Below, piece after piece: positions 9,711 through 19,719 of a stretch of 44,083 nucleotides of DNA. Every line of letters begins with the position of its first letter. The first letter of the stretch is position 1. The stretch is from Miniphocaeibacter massiliensis (GTDB taxonomy: Bacteria > Bacillota > Clostridia > Tissierellales > Peptoniphilaceae). Made by a program: the position numbers and the translations under genes. The notes under the pieces are model-generated. The model was not told the DNA's origin. It searched no databases and worked only from the letters and a program-made list of their open reading frames with translations. The stretch lies in the NCBI RefSeq assembly GCF_900232905.1, contig NZ_OCTQ01000008.1, positions 1 to 44,083 on the forward strand, given 5' to 3'.

Positions 9711-9940
9711 GTAAAAAAATAAGCCTCCTAAAATTAGGACGCTATTAACCGTGTTACCACCTAAATTGCATAAAAACTATGCCACTTAAAAGTTTTTAAC
9801 GAAACTACTCGTCACTCCCTACTAAGCTCAAAAGTGATGCTAGGAAACTAGAAGCAAAATTTTCCAACCTAGGTTTTCACCAACCACCTAGTCTCTACAG
9901 TTTTCTAATTCTACGCTTTTCCATAACGCTTTCTAAAAAT
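9711..9940 (-). promoter_or_regulatory. T-box riboswitch leader 1 (distal)
   Basis: This is a second complete T-box: Stem I with GGTTGGTGAAAACC near 9870, the antiterminator motif GGTGGTAACACGG (9749-9761), and its own terminator TCCTAA/TTAGGA (9726-9739) with T7. It precedes leader 2 in the same transcript. The codon at the place expected for the specifier reads ATC (9836-9838, isoleucine) in the context GC-ATC-AC, by hand alignment only. TGGT in the bulge again fits a tRNA ending in ACCA. Confidence 0.85.
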
Positions 9941-9950
9941 TATTAGGTAC

Positions 9951-9979
9951 ATATTATCACGTTGTCCAAAAAAAGTAAA
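9951..9979 (-). promoter_or_regulatory. Likely promoter of the T-box-leu transcript
   Basis: On the minus strand there is TTTACT (9974-9979), a 17-bp spacer and TAATAT (9951-9956). A start near 9944 would place the first T-box right at the 5' end of the RNA. Confidence 0.45.
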
Positions 9980-10066
9980 GTAAAACAAAAAATTTAATTA
10001 CTTTAGTTAACTAACTAGATTAAATATTTATTTTCTACAATTATTATTAGAATAGCAACTTTTTTA

Positions 10067-10095
10067 TTTAATTTTAATGTAGAATAAAGTATAAT
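10067..10095 (+). promoter_or_regulatory. Possible promoter of the GNAT gene
   Basis: TTTAAT (10067-10072), a 17-bp spacer and a perfect TATAAT (10090-10095) lie about 35 bp before the start codon. The region is AT-rich, so the -35 match is weak evidence. Confidence 0.4.
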
Positions 10096-10128
10096 TTTAG
10101 TATACAAAAATTATTATAAAGGTGAACC

Positions 10129-10647
10129 ATGTTTGATTATGAATATATCACTAAAAATGAAATAGATTTAATAAAAGAAGCCAGCCATATGTTGAAGATA
10201 TCTTGGAAAGAATCTTACAAAAATATACTTAATAGCTCTTATTTAAGTAGCTTAGACGATAATCATTGGACTGAATTTATAAAAAACAATCTTCTTAATA
10301 AATCTATAAAATGCATAATTGCAAAATATAATAATACTATCATAGGTGTATCTATATTTGGAAAATCTATAACCAAGGAATTTCCAAATAGTGGTGAAGT
10401 AATATCTCTATATGTATTAAACGAATTTAAAGGAAATAAAATAGGATATACTTTATTTACCAAAGCTATATTTGAACTAAAAAATCAAAATTTCAAAGAT
10501 ATAATAATTTGTGTCTTTAAAGATAATACGACTGCCATAAACTTTTACAAATCTCATGGTTTTACAGTAGTACAAAATAATTTGACCACTCTAATAGGAA
10601 ACGAAGATTTACCTTATATAATTATGCAAAGAAAAAGCCAGCCTTAA
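10129..10647 (+). CDS. GNAT family N-acetyltransferase
   Basis: This 172-residue protein has the GNAT fold pattern: an N-terminal helix region, GEVISLYVLNEFKGNKIGYTLF (beta4 and an acetyl-CoA-binding loop with a degenerate R/Q-x-x-G-x-G/A), and the C-terminal VFKDNTTAINFYKSHGF motif. It probably moves an acetyl group from acetyl-CoA to an amine; the substrate is unknown. It has a GGTGAACC ribosome site and is transcribed alone, divergent from the leucine operon and convergent with the hemerythrin gene. Confidence 0.9.
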   Translation: MFDYEYITKNEIDLIKEASHMLKISWKESYKNILNSSYLSSLDDNHWTEFIKNNLLNKSIKCIIAKYNNTIIGVSIFGKSITKEFPNSGEVISLYVLNEFKGNKIGYTLFTKAIFELKNQNFKDIIICVFKDNTTAINFYKSHGFTVVQNNLTTLIGNEDLPYIIMQRKSQP

Positions 10648-10662
10648 CAGCTGGTTTTATTT
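10636..10662. terminator. Bidirectional terminator between GNAT and hemerythrin genes
   Basis: CCAGC (10638-10642) and GCTGG (10650-10654) form a hairpin flanked by A- and T-rich runs on both sides. It can end transcription from either of the convergent genes. Confidence 0.75.
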
Positions 10663-11199
10663 TAATAGTATTTTTAATAAATTTTCTTTATCTTTCAATA
10701 TCTCTTTTTCTTCTTCAGTTCTCACTTTCATTTCTTCTTCAACTTTATTTTTTATATCTTCTGATAAGTTTTTTGCTCCAAAAGGATATACTACATTATT
10801 TTCTTTATCTATGTGAAGTCTTAATAAATTAACATAACTCATTGCATTAGCTAAAACTTGTATTTTATTTTTATCAGATTTTTCTAGCTTATATTCATTT
10901 AAATATTTTTCTAATTCTAAAACATAATATCTTGCCATTTGATGTTCTTGTAGCATTGCATAGTTTATCAATTTTTCAGCAGCTTCGCCTAAGTTTTCTG
11001 ACATATACTTAAATAAAATATCTTCCTCTTTTTTATGATGTGCATCATCTGCATACTTTCTTATAAATACTATTAGTTTTCTAAAATAGTCATCATTTAT
11101 TTCTTCACCATTCACAATTTTAATACATTTTTCTTCAACTTTATTAATAACTTTAGTAATTCCCTCATGTTCTTTTTCTAAGTATTCTACTGTAAACAT
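10657..11199 (-). CDS. Hemerythrin-like (HHE cation-binding) protein
   Basis: The 180 residues are almost all helical and carry the hemerythrin ligand pattern: H11 in KEHEG, H54/H55 with E58/E59 in DDAHHKKEED, H86 in LQEHQMAR, and H129 with E133 in LHIDKENNVVYPF. Such proteins hold a di-iron centre that binds O2 or senses oxygen, peroxide or nitric oxide; in anaerobes they are linked to oxygen protection. The start codon overlaps the stop of the upstream unknown gene (TAATG), with the ribosome site GGGAGG inside that gene, so the two are translationally coupled. Function beyond metal binding is inferred. Confidence 0.9.
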   Translation of the reverse strand: MFTVEYLEKEHEGITKVINKVEEKCIKIVNGEEINDDYFRKLIVFIRKYADDAHHKKEEDILFKYMSENLGEAAEKLINYAMLQEHQMARYYVLELEKYLNEYKLEKSDKNKIQVLANAMSYVNLLRLHIDKENNVVYPFGAKNLSEDIKNKVEEEMKVRTEEEKEILKDKENLLKILLK

Positions 11200-11792
11200 T
11201 ATTTCCTCCCTATTTCATATAAATAATCATCAACCTTATTAAATCTATAATTAGATGAATCAAAAATACCTTTTATATATTCGTTCCTTAAATCCCAATA
11301 TATGTTCATTACATCATATTTAACCCAAAAATTAGAATGTTTATCAATAATAATTTTAAAAGAAAGTAAGTCTTCTGTATCTTCTAAAATTATTATTGCA
11401 TTATCACAAGGCATCCCATCTAAAAATTTCGAACTAATTAATTTATATCCTTCTTTAACTGTAGATGGTTTACTTTCTTTTTTACCCAAATTATGCAATA
11501 AACCTTTAATTTCCTCTAAACTATCAGTATCATCTTTTAATATAAGAGCTACTGTTTTTGCAAATCTATTTTCAACAAGTTCCACTCTTTTTTGTAACCA
11601 TGCATGGATATTATCTGAATCTATAATATCTTCTAATTTTCCATCTTCAATAGTTCCTAGTTTATCAACTTCTTTTTCTATATTATAGTTTCCTTTGTTT
11701 TTTGCAATATTCAAAATTTCTTTAACTATTTTTTCTTGAAACTTTATTTTATCAAACATTATATAATGTATAAATCCTAAATATTTACTCAT
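11199..11792 (-). CDS. Unknown protein coupled to the hemerythrin gene
   Basis: I do not recognise this 197-residue protein. It has no signal peptide or membrane segment. The first half looks helical and charged. The second half (about 110-197) alternates hydrophobic and polar residues with several aromatic residues (NFWVKYDVMNIYWDL), suggesting a mixed alpha/beta fold. A single Cys occurs in GMPCDN. Its stop overlaps the hemerythrin start, so it may be a partner or sensor for that protein. The ATG at 11792 has a GGAGGAAT ribosome site. Confidence 0.75.
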   Translation of the reverse strand: MSKYLGFIHYIMFDKIKFQEKIVKEILNIAKNKGNYNIEKEVDKLGTIEDGKLEDIIDSDNIHAWLQKRVELVENRFAKTVALILKDDTDSLEEIKGLLHNLGKKESKPSTVKEGYKLISSKFLDGMPCDNAIIILEDTEDLLSFKIIIDKHSNFWVKYDVMNIYWDLRNEYIKGIFDSSNYRFNKVDDYLYEIGRK

Positions 11793-11876
11793 TATTCCTC
11801 CTGTTTTTTATTAATAAGCATTATTGCTATGTAAAGAATACCCTAATCAGAAAATATATTCTATGATATTTGCAAC

Positions 11877-11906
11877 AAAAAAAGAACTATATAAATAGTT
11901 CTTTTA
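11877..11906 (-). terminator. Terminator after the SH3b protein gene
   Basis: The AAAGAACTAT/ATAGTTCTTT hairpin is followed on the minus strand by a T-run. Confidence 0.8.
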
Positions 11907-12782
11907 TAAAGAATAGTCTAAATTTCTACTAGAAATCCAACCGTCATAAGAATTACCTGTAACAGAGCTCGTAATTATAGCATGACACCATGTTCTTCCA
12001 ACATCTTCTACAGTTTCATAAATATATACCGAAGAGCCTTGAGATACATATGTTATAACCGATGCATTCACATCTGGTCCAGATCTTACATTAGCTTTTG
12101 CACTTGTAACATAAAAAGTTCCATAATCTCCAGACTTTGCTACTTTGTTTTTATTACTTGTACTACTTTTCTTGTTTTCTACTTCTTTCTTTAATTTTTC
12201 TAACTCATCTTTTGCTAAAGCAAGTTCTTCCTGTTCTTTAACTTCCTTTTCTTGCTTGTCCTTAGCATCTAATATCTTTTCTTTAAAGGCTAAAACCTTG
12301 TCACTGTTATTAAACAACTCCTTATACTCTGCTATTTTTGTTTCAGCATCTTCAAAATTCATATCCTCAATACTAGCTTCTATAGCTGATATAAATTTTG
12401 CATCTATTTCTTCTAACATTTTTTTTGCAGATTTGTAATTATCTTTATCATCTTTTATAACTTCTTTTAGATGATTGTATGCTTCTTTAAATTTTTCCTT
12501 CTTAAAGCTTTTTTCACCTTCAATAAAATTTTCATTTGAATCTTTTAATTTCTTTATAGTCTCTAATCTTTCTGTATATTCAGGTTTATCGCTTTTTAAA
12601 ATCAATTTATTATATGTAATTATTGCATCATCATAATTTTTTAATTCAACATACTTTTCAGCATTTTTTACCAATTTATTTCTATTGTATGCTTTTAATC
12701 CAAAAAACGCTCCTACCATAGCAAATATACAAAAAACAACTACAGCGACTATTATAATTATTTTTTTACTATCTTTTTCCAT
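11904..12782 (-). CDS. Membrane-anchored TPR/coiled-coil protein with C-terminal SH3b domain
   Basis: In 292 residues: an N-terminal transmembrane helix (about 8-30, IIIIVAVVVFCIFAMVGAFFG), a helical TPR-like region (about 32-170), a Lys/Glu-rich coiled coil (about 170-210), and a bacterial SH3 domain at about 222-292 (NVRSGPDVNASVITYVSQGSSV ... GWISSRNL). SH3b domains bind peptidoglycan or peptides, so the protein probably sits in the membrane with its C-terminus at the cell wall. It is monocistronic, ending at the hairpin above. Specific role unknown. Confidence 0.85.
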   Translation of the reverse strand: MEKDSKKIIIIVAVVVFCIFAMVGAFFGLKAYNRNKLVKNAEKYVELKNYDDAIITYNKLILKSDKPEYTERLETIKKLKDSNENFIEGEKSFKKEKFKEAYNHLKEVIKDDKDNYKSAKKMLEEIDAKFISAIEASIEDMNFEDAETKIAEYKELFNNSDKVLAFKEKILDAKDKQEKEVKEQEELALAKDELEKLKKEVENKKSSTSNKNKVAKSGDYGTFYVTSAKANVRSGPDVNASVITYVSQGSSVYIYETVEDVGRTWCHAIITSSVTGNSYDGWISSRNLDYSL

Positions 12783-12934
12783 ATATCCTCCTTATAAATA
12801 AAACTTCTTACTTTAAAATATACATTAAAATACAAAAAACACAAGCCTTGTATATTTATTAAATGAGTTAATTTTGTGAATATTTGTTAAAATCATATCT
12901 CAATTTTACAATTGTCTATCAAAATCTATAAATA

Positions 12935-12960
12935 AAAAAAGAACTGTTTCTCAGTTCTAA
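12935..12960 (-). terminator. Terminator of the tex-hydrolase transcript
   Basis: AGAACTG/CAGTTCT is followed by a T7 run on the minus strand; the hydrolase stop codon lies in the hairpin. Confidence 0.8.
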
Positions 12961-13649
12961 TTTTTATTTATAAATTCCATAATTTTAGTAACTACTATGT
13001 TTTGTTGCTCATCTTGTGAAATTATAGCCTCACCATCACCTTTTTGTTTTCCATAATTTCCAAAATAAGCATGGTTTCCACCATCTATTATGCCAACTAC
13101 TTCTGCTTTTTTAATTTTAGACTTATCTAAAATTTCATCTTCTGTTCCGTAAAATATCAAAGTTTTTTCCTTGTCATATTCTCCATAATTATAAGCCCCT
13201 AGTAAAAACAAGCCTTTAATCTCTTTACTGTTTTCATTAGCATAGCTACTTCCCATAGCTCCTCCTAATGAATGTCCTATTATATACCACTCACTTATAT
13301 TAGGATTGTTTTTTATAATATTATCTGCAGCATTTTTATTAAAAATAGCTAATTTAAATGGCATTTTAACTAAAAATGAATTGACTCCCTTTTCTCTTAA
13401 CTTGTTCATTATGGGTAAATAAGCGTAATGCTCTACTTTCCCTCCTGGATAAAAGATTATACCAATATCTGACTTTTCTTCAGGATTTAATTCAACATAT
13501 CCATCAATTTCCTCAATGTAATCTTTCTCCAATAAATCTATCGCAGATTCATCAGCTTCATAATAATTCATACTATAAACGTTTAAAGCAACAAATATTA
13601 CAAGCAATATTAAAGTTATTGTTATTAATAATTTTTTTAGTTTTTTCAT
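12957..13649 (-). CDS. Membrane-anchored alpha/beta hydrolase
   Basis: This 230-residue protein starts with a lysine-rich N-terminus and one hydrophobic segment (about 7-25) without a clear cleavage site. The hydrolase core has GIIFYPGGKV near 65, the nucleophile elbow GHSLGG with Ser127, FYGTEDE (acid near 171) and GGNHAYFG with His193. The order and spacing fit the alpha/beta-hydrolase catalytic triad (PF12695-like). It probably acts outside the membrane on an unknown ester or similar bond. It lies 15 bp after tex and is probably co-transcribed with it. Confidence 0.87.
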   Translation of the reverse strand: MKKLKKLLITITLILLVIFVALNVYSMNYYEADESAIDLLEKDYIEEIDGYVELNPEEKSDIGIIFYPGGKVEHYAYLPIMNKLREKGVNSFLVKMPFKLAIFNKNAADNIIKNNPNISEWYIIGHSLGGAMGSSYANENSKEIKGLFLLGAYNYGEYDKEKTLIFYGTEDEILDKSKIKKAEVVGIIDGGNHAYFGNYGKQKGDGEAIISQDEQQNIVVTKIMEFINKN

Positions 13650-13664
13650 TTTTCTACATACAAT

Positions 13665-15764
13665 TTATATTTTCATAGATAGAGCTACTTTTCCTTTATC
13701 TCTATCTATTCCTATTATTTTTACTTCTACTACATCTGCTACTTTAACTAAATCTTTAGGATGTTTTATGAATTTTTCTGACATTTGTGATACATGTACA
13801 AGTCCATCGTTTTTAATTCCTATATCGACAAACGCTCCAAAGTCTACTACATTTCTTACAGTTCCTTTTAGAGTCATACCTTCTTCTAAATCATCTATTG
13901 AAAGTACATCTGAACGAAGTATAGGTTTTGGCATTTCATCTCTAGGATCTCTTCCCGGTTTCTTCAATTCATCTACGATATCTTTTAATGTTGGAATACC
14001 TACCCCTAATTCTTCTGCTTTTTTACTAAGTTGAACTTTCTTCAAATCTTCACCAAGTAATTTTTCTGCTATTTCATAACTCTCTGGATGAACTGCTGTA
14101 TTATCTAATATATTTTCACTTTCAGGTATTCTTAAAAATCCTGCACATTGTACAAATGCCTTTGGACCAAGCCCTTTAACTTTATTTAATTCTTTACGAC
14201 TTTTGAAAGGTCCATTTTCTTCTTTATGTGCAACTATATTTTTTGCAACTGTTTTTGATACACCCGAAATATAATTCAAAAGAGCTGGTGAAGCTGTATT
14301 AACATTAACCCCAACTGAATTTACACAATCTTCTACTACATTTCCAAGAGTTTGCTTTAATTCTTTTTGGTTAACATCGTGTTGATATTGACCTACACCA
14401 ATATGTTGTGGTTCTATTTTTACAAGTTCTGCCAATGGGTCTTGAATCCTTCTTGCTATAGAAATAGCCCCTCTTATAGTAACATCTAAATCTGGAAATT
14501 CCTCATCCCCAAGTTTTGACGCAGAATAAATTGAAGCTCCCGCTTCATTTACTATTGAATAAAACAAGTCTTTTTTTCCTATTTCATCTATTAGACCTGC
14601 AACCATACTTTCTGTTTCTCTTGAAGCTGTTCCATTACCTATAGCTATTAAATTAACATCATGTTTATCTATAAATTTTTTTAAAACTTTTTTTGAGCCT
14701 TCTATATCTTCTCTAGGCTTTGTAGGGTATATTGTAGAATAATCTAAAACTTTGCCATGTTCAGAAATAACAGCTACTTTACAGCCTGTTCTATACCCAG
14801 GGTCAAGTCCTATTACTACAGATTTTTTTATTGGTGGTTGCATTAAATATGGTTTTAAATTTCCTGCAAATACTTCTATGGATTCTTTATCCGCCATCTC
14901 TTTTAATTCATTTTTTATTTCCGTTTCTATTGACGGAAGTAGCAGTCTTTTATAACCATCATTTAATGCCTCTTCTAAATACTTGTATCCTGGATATTCT
15001 TCGTTCATGCAAAGTTTGAATAATATATTTTCTATATTTTTCGAATCATTAAAATCATATTTTAGCTTTAAAATCCCTTCTTTTTCTCCCCTAAACATAG
15101 CTAAGATTCTATGAGGTTTTAAATGTTTAATTCTCTCTGCAAAATCATAGTACATTTCATAAGTAGCATCTTCTTTTTTATCAGACTTAGACGAGTTTAT
15201 TCCTCCATTCGTATGAGCCTCTTCTCTTACAATATCTCTAAACTCTTTTGTTTCAGAAATAATCTCTGCTATTATATCTTTAGCTCCTTCTAAAGCATCT
15301 TCTATTGTTAAAACTTCTTTTTCTTCGTCTATTAAACTTTCTGCTAGCTTTTCAATATCATCATTTTTAGCTTTTAAAGATAAAATTAATTCTGCTAAAG
15401 GTTCTAATCCTCTCTCTTTTGCAATAGTTGCTCTAGTTCTTTTCTTTTGTTTATAAGGTAAGTATAAATCTTCAACTTCTTGAATTTTTTCTGCTTTTTC
15501 TATTTCTTCTTTAAGTTCTTTTGTAAGTTTACCTTGCTCATCAATTAATCTAATTACGTCTTCTTTTCTTTGTTCTAAAGACCTTAAATATGTAAGTAAC
15601 TCTTCTAAACTACGAAGTTCTGTGTCAGATAAATTACCTGTAACTTCTTTTCTATATCTAGATATAAAGGGTATAGTATTTCCTTCATCGATTAACTTTA
15701 TAGTATCTTCAACTTGTTTTTCTCTTATTTTTAAATTTTCTGCTATTTTTAAATTTATATTCAA
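13665..15764 (-). CDS. tex: Tex family RNA-binding transcription accessory protein
   Basis: This 699-residue protein follows the standard Tex layout: the N-terminal helical Tex domain, a YqgF/RuvC-like domain starting near VVIGLDPGYRTGCKVAVI, helix-hairpin-helix motifs (NTASPALLNYISGV, NKVKGLGPKAF), and a C-terminal S1 RNA-binding domain (GMTLKGTVRNVVDFGAFVDIGIKNDGLVH). It is thought to bind nucleic acids and transcription complexes. The start is TTG at 15764 behind a GAGGTGG ribosome site. It is the first gene of a two-gene unit with the hydrolase, separated from prfB by a hairpin. Confidence 0.95.
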   Translation of the reverse strand: MNINLKIAENLKIREKQVEDTIKLIDEGNTIPFISRYRKEVTGNLSDTELRSLEELLTYLRSLEQRKEDVIRLIDEQGKLTKELKEEIEKAEKIQEVEDLYLPYKQKKRTRATIAKERGLEPLAELILSLKAKNDDIEKLAESLIDEEKEVLTIEDALEGAKDIIAEIISETKEFRDIVREEAHTNGGINSSKSDKKEDATYEMYYDFAERIKHLKPHRILAMFRGEKEGILKLKYDFNDSKNIENILFKLCMNEEYPGYKYLEEALNDGYKRLLLPSIETEIKNELKEMADKESIEVFAGNLKPYLMQPPIKKSVVIGLDPGYRTGCKVAVISEHGKVLDYSTIYPTKPREDIEGSKKVLKKFIDKHDVNLIAIGNGTASRETESMVAGLIDEIGKKDLFYSIVNEAGASIYSASKLGDEEFPDLDVTIRGAISIARRIQDPLAELVKIEPQHIGVGQYQHDVNQKELKQTLGNVVEDCVNSVGVNVNTASPALLNYISGVSKTVAKNIVAHKEENGPFKSRKELNKVKGLGPKAFVQCAGFLRIPESENILDNTAVHPESYEIAEKLLGEDLKKVQLSKKAEELGVGIPTLKDIVDELKKPGRDPRDEMPKPILRSDVLSIDDLEEGMTLKGTVRNVVDFGAFVDIGIKNDGLVHVSQMSEKFIKHPKDLVKVADVVEVKIIGIDRDKGKVALSMKI

Positions 15765-15846
15765 TTTTCCACCTCATTGTTTTGTTAAACTATTTTTATC
15801 ACTTACATATTTTACCAAAAAAATTAATTTATGTTTACCCATAAAA

Positions 15847-15872
15847 CAAGGATGCAGTTTTCTGCATCCTAA
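15847..15872 (-). terminator. Terminator after prfB
   Basis: The perfect 9-bp hairpin AGGATGCAG/CTGCATCCT (15849-15870) has a T-rich tail on the minus strand and overlaps the prfB stop. Confidence 0.75.
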
Positions 15873-16985
15873 TTGTTTTTTTGTTCTATTGCTTTCATTT
15901 TTAGATATTCATTTATAAAATCATCTATTTCTCCATCCATAACTTTTTCAGCATTCCCAACTTCAAAGTTTGTTCTATGGTCTTTTACTAAAGTATAGGG
16001 ATGAAAAACATATGATCTTATTTGAGATCCCCAAGATATTTTGTTATATTGTCCTTGGATATCTTCAATTTTTTCGCGATTTTCTTCTTCTTTAATAGTA
16101 ATTAGTCGAGCTTTTAACATTCCCATTGCAGTTTCTCTGTTACTTATTTGGCTTCTTTCAGACTGGCACTGTACAGTTACACCAGTTGGAATATGAGTTA
16201 TTCTAACGGCCGAATCTGTTGTGTTTACATGTTGCCCACCTGCACCACTTGCCCTATAAGTATCTATTCTTAAATCATTAGAATCTATTTCTATTCCCTC
16301 ATGATTATCTATTTCAGGGTATACATCTACACTCGCAAATGATGTATGCCTCTTTTTATTTGTATCAAACGGAGAAATTCTAACTAATCTATGAACTCCC
16401 TTTTCTGATTTCAAATATCCATAAGCATTATAACCTTTTACAAGTAGTGTAACAGACTTTATTCCACCTTCAGTATCTCTATTATAATCAGTTATTTCAT
16501 GACTATATCCGTGGTCATCCATCCACCTTACATACATTCTGAGCAACATTTCTGTCCAATCTTGAGCTTCCGTTCCACCTGCACCTGAATTTATGCAAAA
16601 CACTGCATTATTTTTGTCATATTCTCCACTTAGCATAGTTTCTATTTTAAATTCATCTAGCTTTTTTTCTATACTTTTCAATGATTTATTAATATCTTTA
16701 TCATACTCAGTGGTATCTTCTTCTTGAACCATTTCGATTAACACTTTTACTTCTTCTAACTCTTCATCTATTTCCTGTAATTTTTCTACTTTTTCTTTTT
16801 TTATTTTAAGTTCATCAAAAAGACTTTGGGCTTTTGAACTATCATCCCAAAAACCTTCTGCCATAGTCTTTTTTTCCATTTCTTCTATATCTTTTTCTAG
16901 ACTAGGCAAGTCAAAGTGAATCACCAAGTTCCTTTAAAATATTATCTAGATATTCTATTTTTTCATTTATCGAGTATAAATCCAA
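15869..16985 (-). CDS. prfB: Peptide chain release factor 2, with programmed +1 frameshift
   Basis: RF2 releases the chain at UGA and UAA codons. The true gene starts at TTG 16985 behind AGAGGTGAG and encodes 24 codons (initiator, then DLYSINEKIEYLDNILKELGD-SL). It then meets an in-frame TGA (16911-16913). The sequence CTT-TGA-C with an upstream GGTGAT anti-SD match is the classical RF2 autoregulatory frameshift site. Skipping T at 16913 continues into FDLPSLEKDIEEM and on to 15869. The product is 371 residues, normal for RF2. The SPF specificity motif (RISPFDTNKKR) and GAGGQHVN catalytic loop are present. It lies 10 bp after secA, as in many Firmicutes. Confidence 0.95.
16911..16916 (-). promoter_or_regulatory. 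prfB: RF2 programmed frameshift site
   Basis: CTT (16914-16916) is followed directly by TGA (16911-16913) and C. The Shine-Dalgarno-like GGTGAT lies a few bases upstream. When RF2 is scarce, the ribosome pauses at TGA and slips +1 to read GAC. Confidence 0.92.
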
Positions 16986-16995
16986 TTACTCACCT

Positions 16996-19719
16996 CTATG
17001 CATTTTTACCACAACATTTTTTGTATTTTTTCCCACTACCACATGGACAAGGATCATTTCTTCCAATTTTTTTGCCCTTAACTATTGTTCTTTGTTCTTC
17101 TCCACTTGCGTTAGTTTCTTTAGCTACTTTTACTCTTTTTACTTCTTCAACTGGTTGAATATTAAATAGTCCTTTTAAAGTTTCTTCCTTAATGGAATGG
17201 TTCATTTCTTCAAACATTTGGAAACCTTCTTCATTATATGCTCTAACAGGATCTTGCTGTCCATATGAACGAAGACCTATACCTTGGCGTAATTGATCCA
17301 TTGCGTCTATATGATCCATCCATTTTCTATCTACAACCATTAAAAGAACAACTCTTTCCACTTCTCTAAATTTATCAGAACCTATTTCTTCTTCTTTTTC
17401 TTCATATGCTTTTTTAGATTGTTCTATAATATATTCTTTTAAAGTATTTTCGTTATATTTATTTAAATCTGGGAATTGTAATATTCCATCAGGTAAGAAT
17501 GCTGATTTTAAATAAAGCATTAAACCTTCCATATCCCAGTTTTCCGGTTTGTTAGAACCATTTGTAAAATTATCTACTGATAAATTTACAACTTCTTCCA
17601 TCATGTCAAGAACATAATCTTTCATATTCTCGCCATTTAAAACTCTTTCTCTTTCTCCATAGATAATTTTTCTTTGTACATTCATAACATCATCATATTG
17701 TAGTACATGCTTACGAATACCAAAGTTATTTGTCTCAACTTTTCTTTGAGCTCTTTCTATAGACTTAGAAATTTGCTTAAATTCGATAGGTTCATCCTCT
17801 GGAAATCCACCTTTTATTGCAAAGTTTTGTATTCTTTCTCCACCAAACAGTCTCATTAAATCATCTTCTAATGATATAAAGAACCTTGATGAACCAGGAT
17901 CCCCTTGTCTACCAGAACGACCTCTTAACTGATTATCTATACGTCTAGACTCATGTCTTTCTGTTCCCAGTATATAAAGACCTCCAGCTTCAAGCACTTT
18001 TTTCTCGTCTTCTTCTGTAGTCTTCTTGTGTCTTTCATACAATCTATGATAAATTTCTCTGGCTGCTTTTATATCTTCATCGTCAGTTTCAATAAAACTA
18101 TCTAAATTATCTATTATATAATCTGCAAAACCTTGTTTTTTCATATCGTGTTTTGCCATAAATTCCGGGTTTCCACCAAGTACAATATCGGTACCACGAC
18201 CTGCCATATTTGTAGCTATAGTAACTTTACCAAAAGTACCTGCTTGAGCAACTATTTCTGCTTCTCTTTCATGGTTTTTAGCATTTAATACATCATGTGG
18301 TACTCTTGCTTTTTTAAGCATTGCAGATATTAGTTCTGAAACTTCTATATTAACTGTACCTACAAGGATTGGTTGTCCTGTTTCATGAACTCTAATAATT
18401 TCTTCAATTATCGCAGTATATTTAGCTTTTTCATTAATATATATTCTATCTTCAAAATCTTGTCTAGCTATTGGCTTATTTGTTGGTATTTCTACAACAT
18501 CCATATTATAAATTTCACTAAACTCGTCTTCTTCTGTCTTTGCAGTACCTGTCATACCAGAAATTTTATTGTACATTCTAAAGTAATTTTGGAATGTAAT
18601 AGTGGCTAAGGTTTTTGACTCTGCTTCAACCTTAACACCTTCTTTAGCTTCTATAGCTTGGTGTAAACCATCACTATATCTTCTACCTTCCATAATACGT
18701 CCAGTAAACTCATCTACTATTAAAACTTCTCCATCTTTTACAACATAATCTATATCCCTATGCATTGTATGATGTGCTTTTAATGCTTGATTTATATGAT
18801 GAGCTATCTCCATATTGTTTAAGTCAGATAAGTTTTCTAAACCAAAATATTTTTCTGCTTTTGCAGTTCCTTTTTCTGTAAGGCTTGCTGTTTTTTTCTT
18901 TTCGTCAACTATAAAATCTACAGTTTCTTCTTTTATCTCTCTGTCTAAAATATCTGGTTTTTCTTCATTTGGATCTATAATCCTACCTTCTAAAGTTTTG
19001 ACAAATCTATCAGCTTTTTCATAAAGATCTGTAGATTCATCACCTTTTCCAGATATAATAAGTGGAGTTCTAGCTTCGTCTACTAATATAGAGTCAACTT
19101 CATCAACTATTGCATAATTTAATCCTCTTTGAACTTGATCCTCTTTGTAAATAACCATGTTATCTCTTAAATAGTCAAATCCAAATTGATTGTTTGTTCC
19201 ATAAGTTATATCACAAGCATATTGATCTTTTCTCTCTTGATTATCTAGACCATAAATTATACAACCAACAGTAAGTCCTAAGAATTGATGTACTTTACCC
19301 ATCCATTCCATATCACGCTTTGCTAAGTAATCATTTACTGTTACAATATGAACTCCATCTTCAGTTAGAGCATTCAAATAAGCAGGTAAAGTAGCAACTA
19401 AAGTTTTACCCTCACCTGTCTTCATTTCAGCAATTCTACCTTGATGTAGTATTACTCCACCAATTAGCTGAACCCTATATTGTTTCATACCTAAAACTCT
19501 CCAAGATGCTTCTCTCACAACTGCAAAAGCCTCTGGAAGTATATCATCTAAAGTTTCCCCATTTTTTAGTCTTTCTTTAAACTCTTGGGTTTTAGATTTT
19601 AATTCATCATCTGTTAAGTTAGCCATTTTACTATCGTATGACTCTATTTTATCTACAATTGGTTCTACTTTACTTACTTCTTTATTGTTAGAACCAAATA
19701 AATTTTTTAAAAATCCCAT
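16996..19719 (-). CDS. secA: Preprotein translocase ATPase SecA
   Basis: SecA drives export of unfolded proteins through SecYEG. The protein is 907 residues from the chosen start. It has Walker A MKTGEGKT, the [19 protein letters not shown] segment, the preprotein cross-linking and helical-wing regions, and helicase motifs [14 protein letters not shown] and [12 protein letters not shown]. It ends in the zinc-binding SEC-C motif [13 protein letters not shown]. An upstream in-frame ATG exists at 19731, but GAGGTGG lies between the two, correctly spaced for the second ATG (MGFLKNLFG), so I use 19719. Confidence 0.97.
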   Translation of the reverse strand: MGFLKNLFGSNNKEVSKVEPIVDKIESYDSKMANLTDDELKSKTQEFKERLKNGETLDDILPEAFAVVREASWRVLGMKQYRVQLIGGVILHQGRIAEMKTGEGKTLVATLPAYLNALTEDGVHIVTVNDYLAKRDMEWMGKVHQFLGLTVGCIIYGLDNQERKDQYACDITYGTNNQFGFDYLRDNMVIYKEDQVQRGLNYAIVDEVDSILVDEARTPLIISGKGDESTDLYEKADRFVKTLEGRIIDPNEEKPDILDREIKEETVDFIVDEKKKTASLTEKGTAKAEKYFGLENLSDLNNMEIAHHINQALKAHHTMHRDIDYVVKDGEVLIVDEFTGRIMEGRRYSDGLHQAIEAKEGVKVEAESKTLATITFQNYFRMYNKISGMTGTAKTEEDEFSEIYNMDVVEIPTNKPIARQDFEDRIYINEKAKYTAIIEEIIRVHETGQPILVGTVNIEVSELISAMLKKARVPHDVLNAKNHEREAEIVAQAGTFGKVTIATNMAGRGTDIVLGGNPEFMAKHDMKKQGFADYIIDNLDSFIETDDEDIKAAREIYHRLYERHKKTTEEDEKKVLEAGGLYILGTERHESRRIDNQLRGRSGRQGDPGSSRFFISLEDDLMRLFGGERIQNFAIKGGFPEDEPIEFKQISKSIERAQRKVETNNFGIRKHVLQYDDVMNVQRKIIYGERERVLNGENMKDYVLDMMEEVVNLSVDNFTNGSNKPENWDMEGLMLYLKSAFLPDGILQFPDLNKYNENTLKEYIIEQSKKAYEEKEEEIGSDKFREVERVVLLMVVDRKWMDHIDAMDQLRQGIGLRSYGQQDPVRAYNEEGFQMFEEMNHSIKEETLKGLFNIQPVEEVKRVKVAKETNASGEEQRTIVKGKKIGRNDPCPCGSGKKYKKCCGKNA

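Noticed and set aside
15869-16927. prfB starting at TTG 16927
   Set aside because: This lies within the RF2 frameshift site; the ribosome site and conserved N-terminus belong to the frame from 16985.
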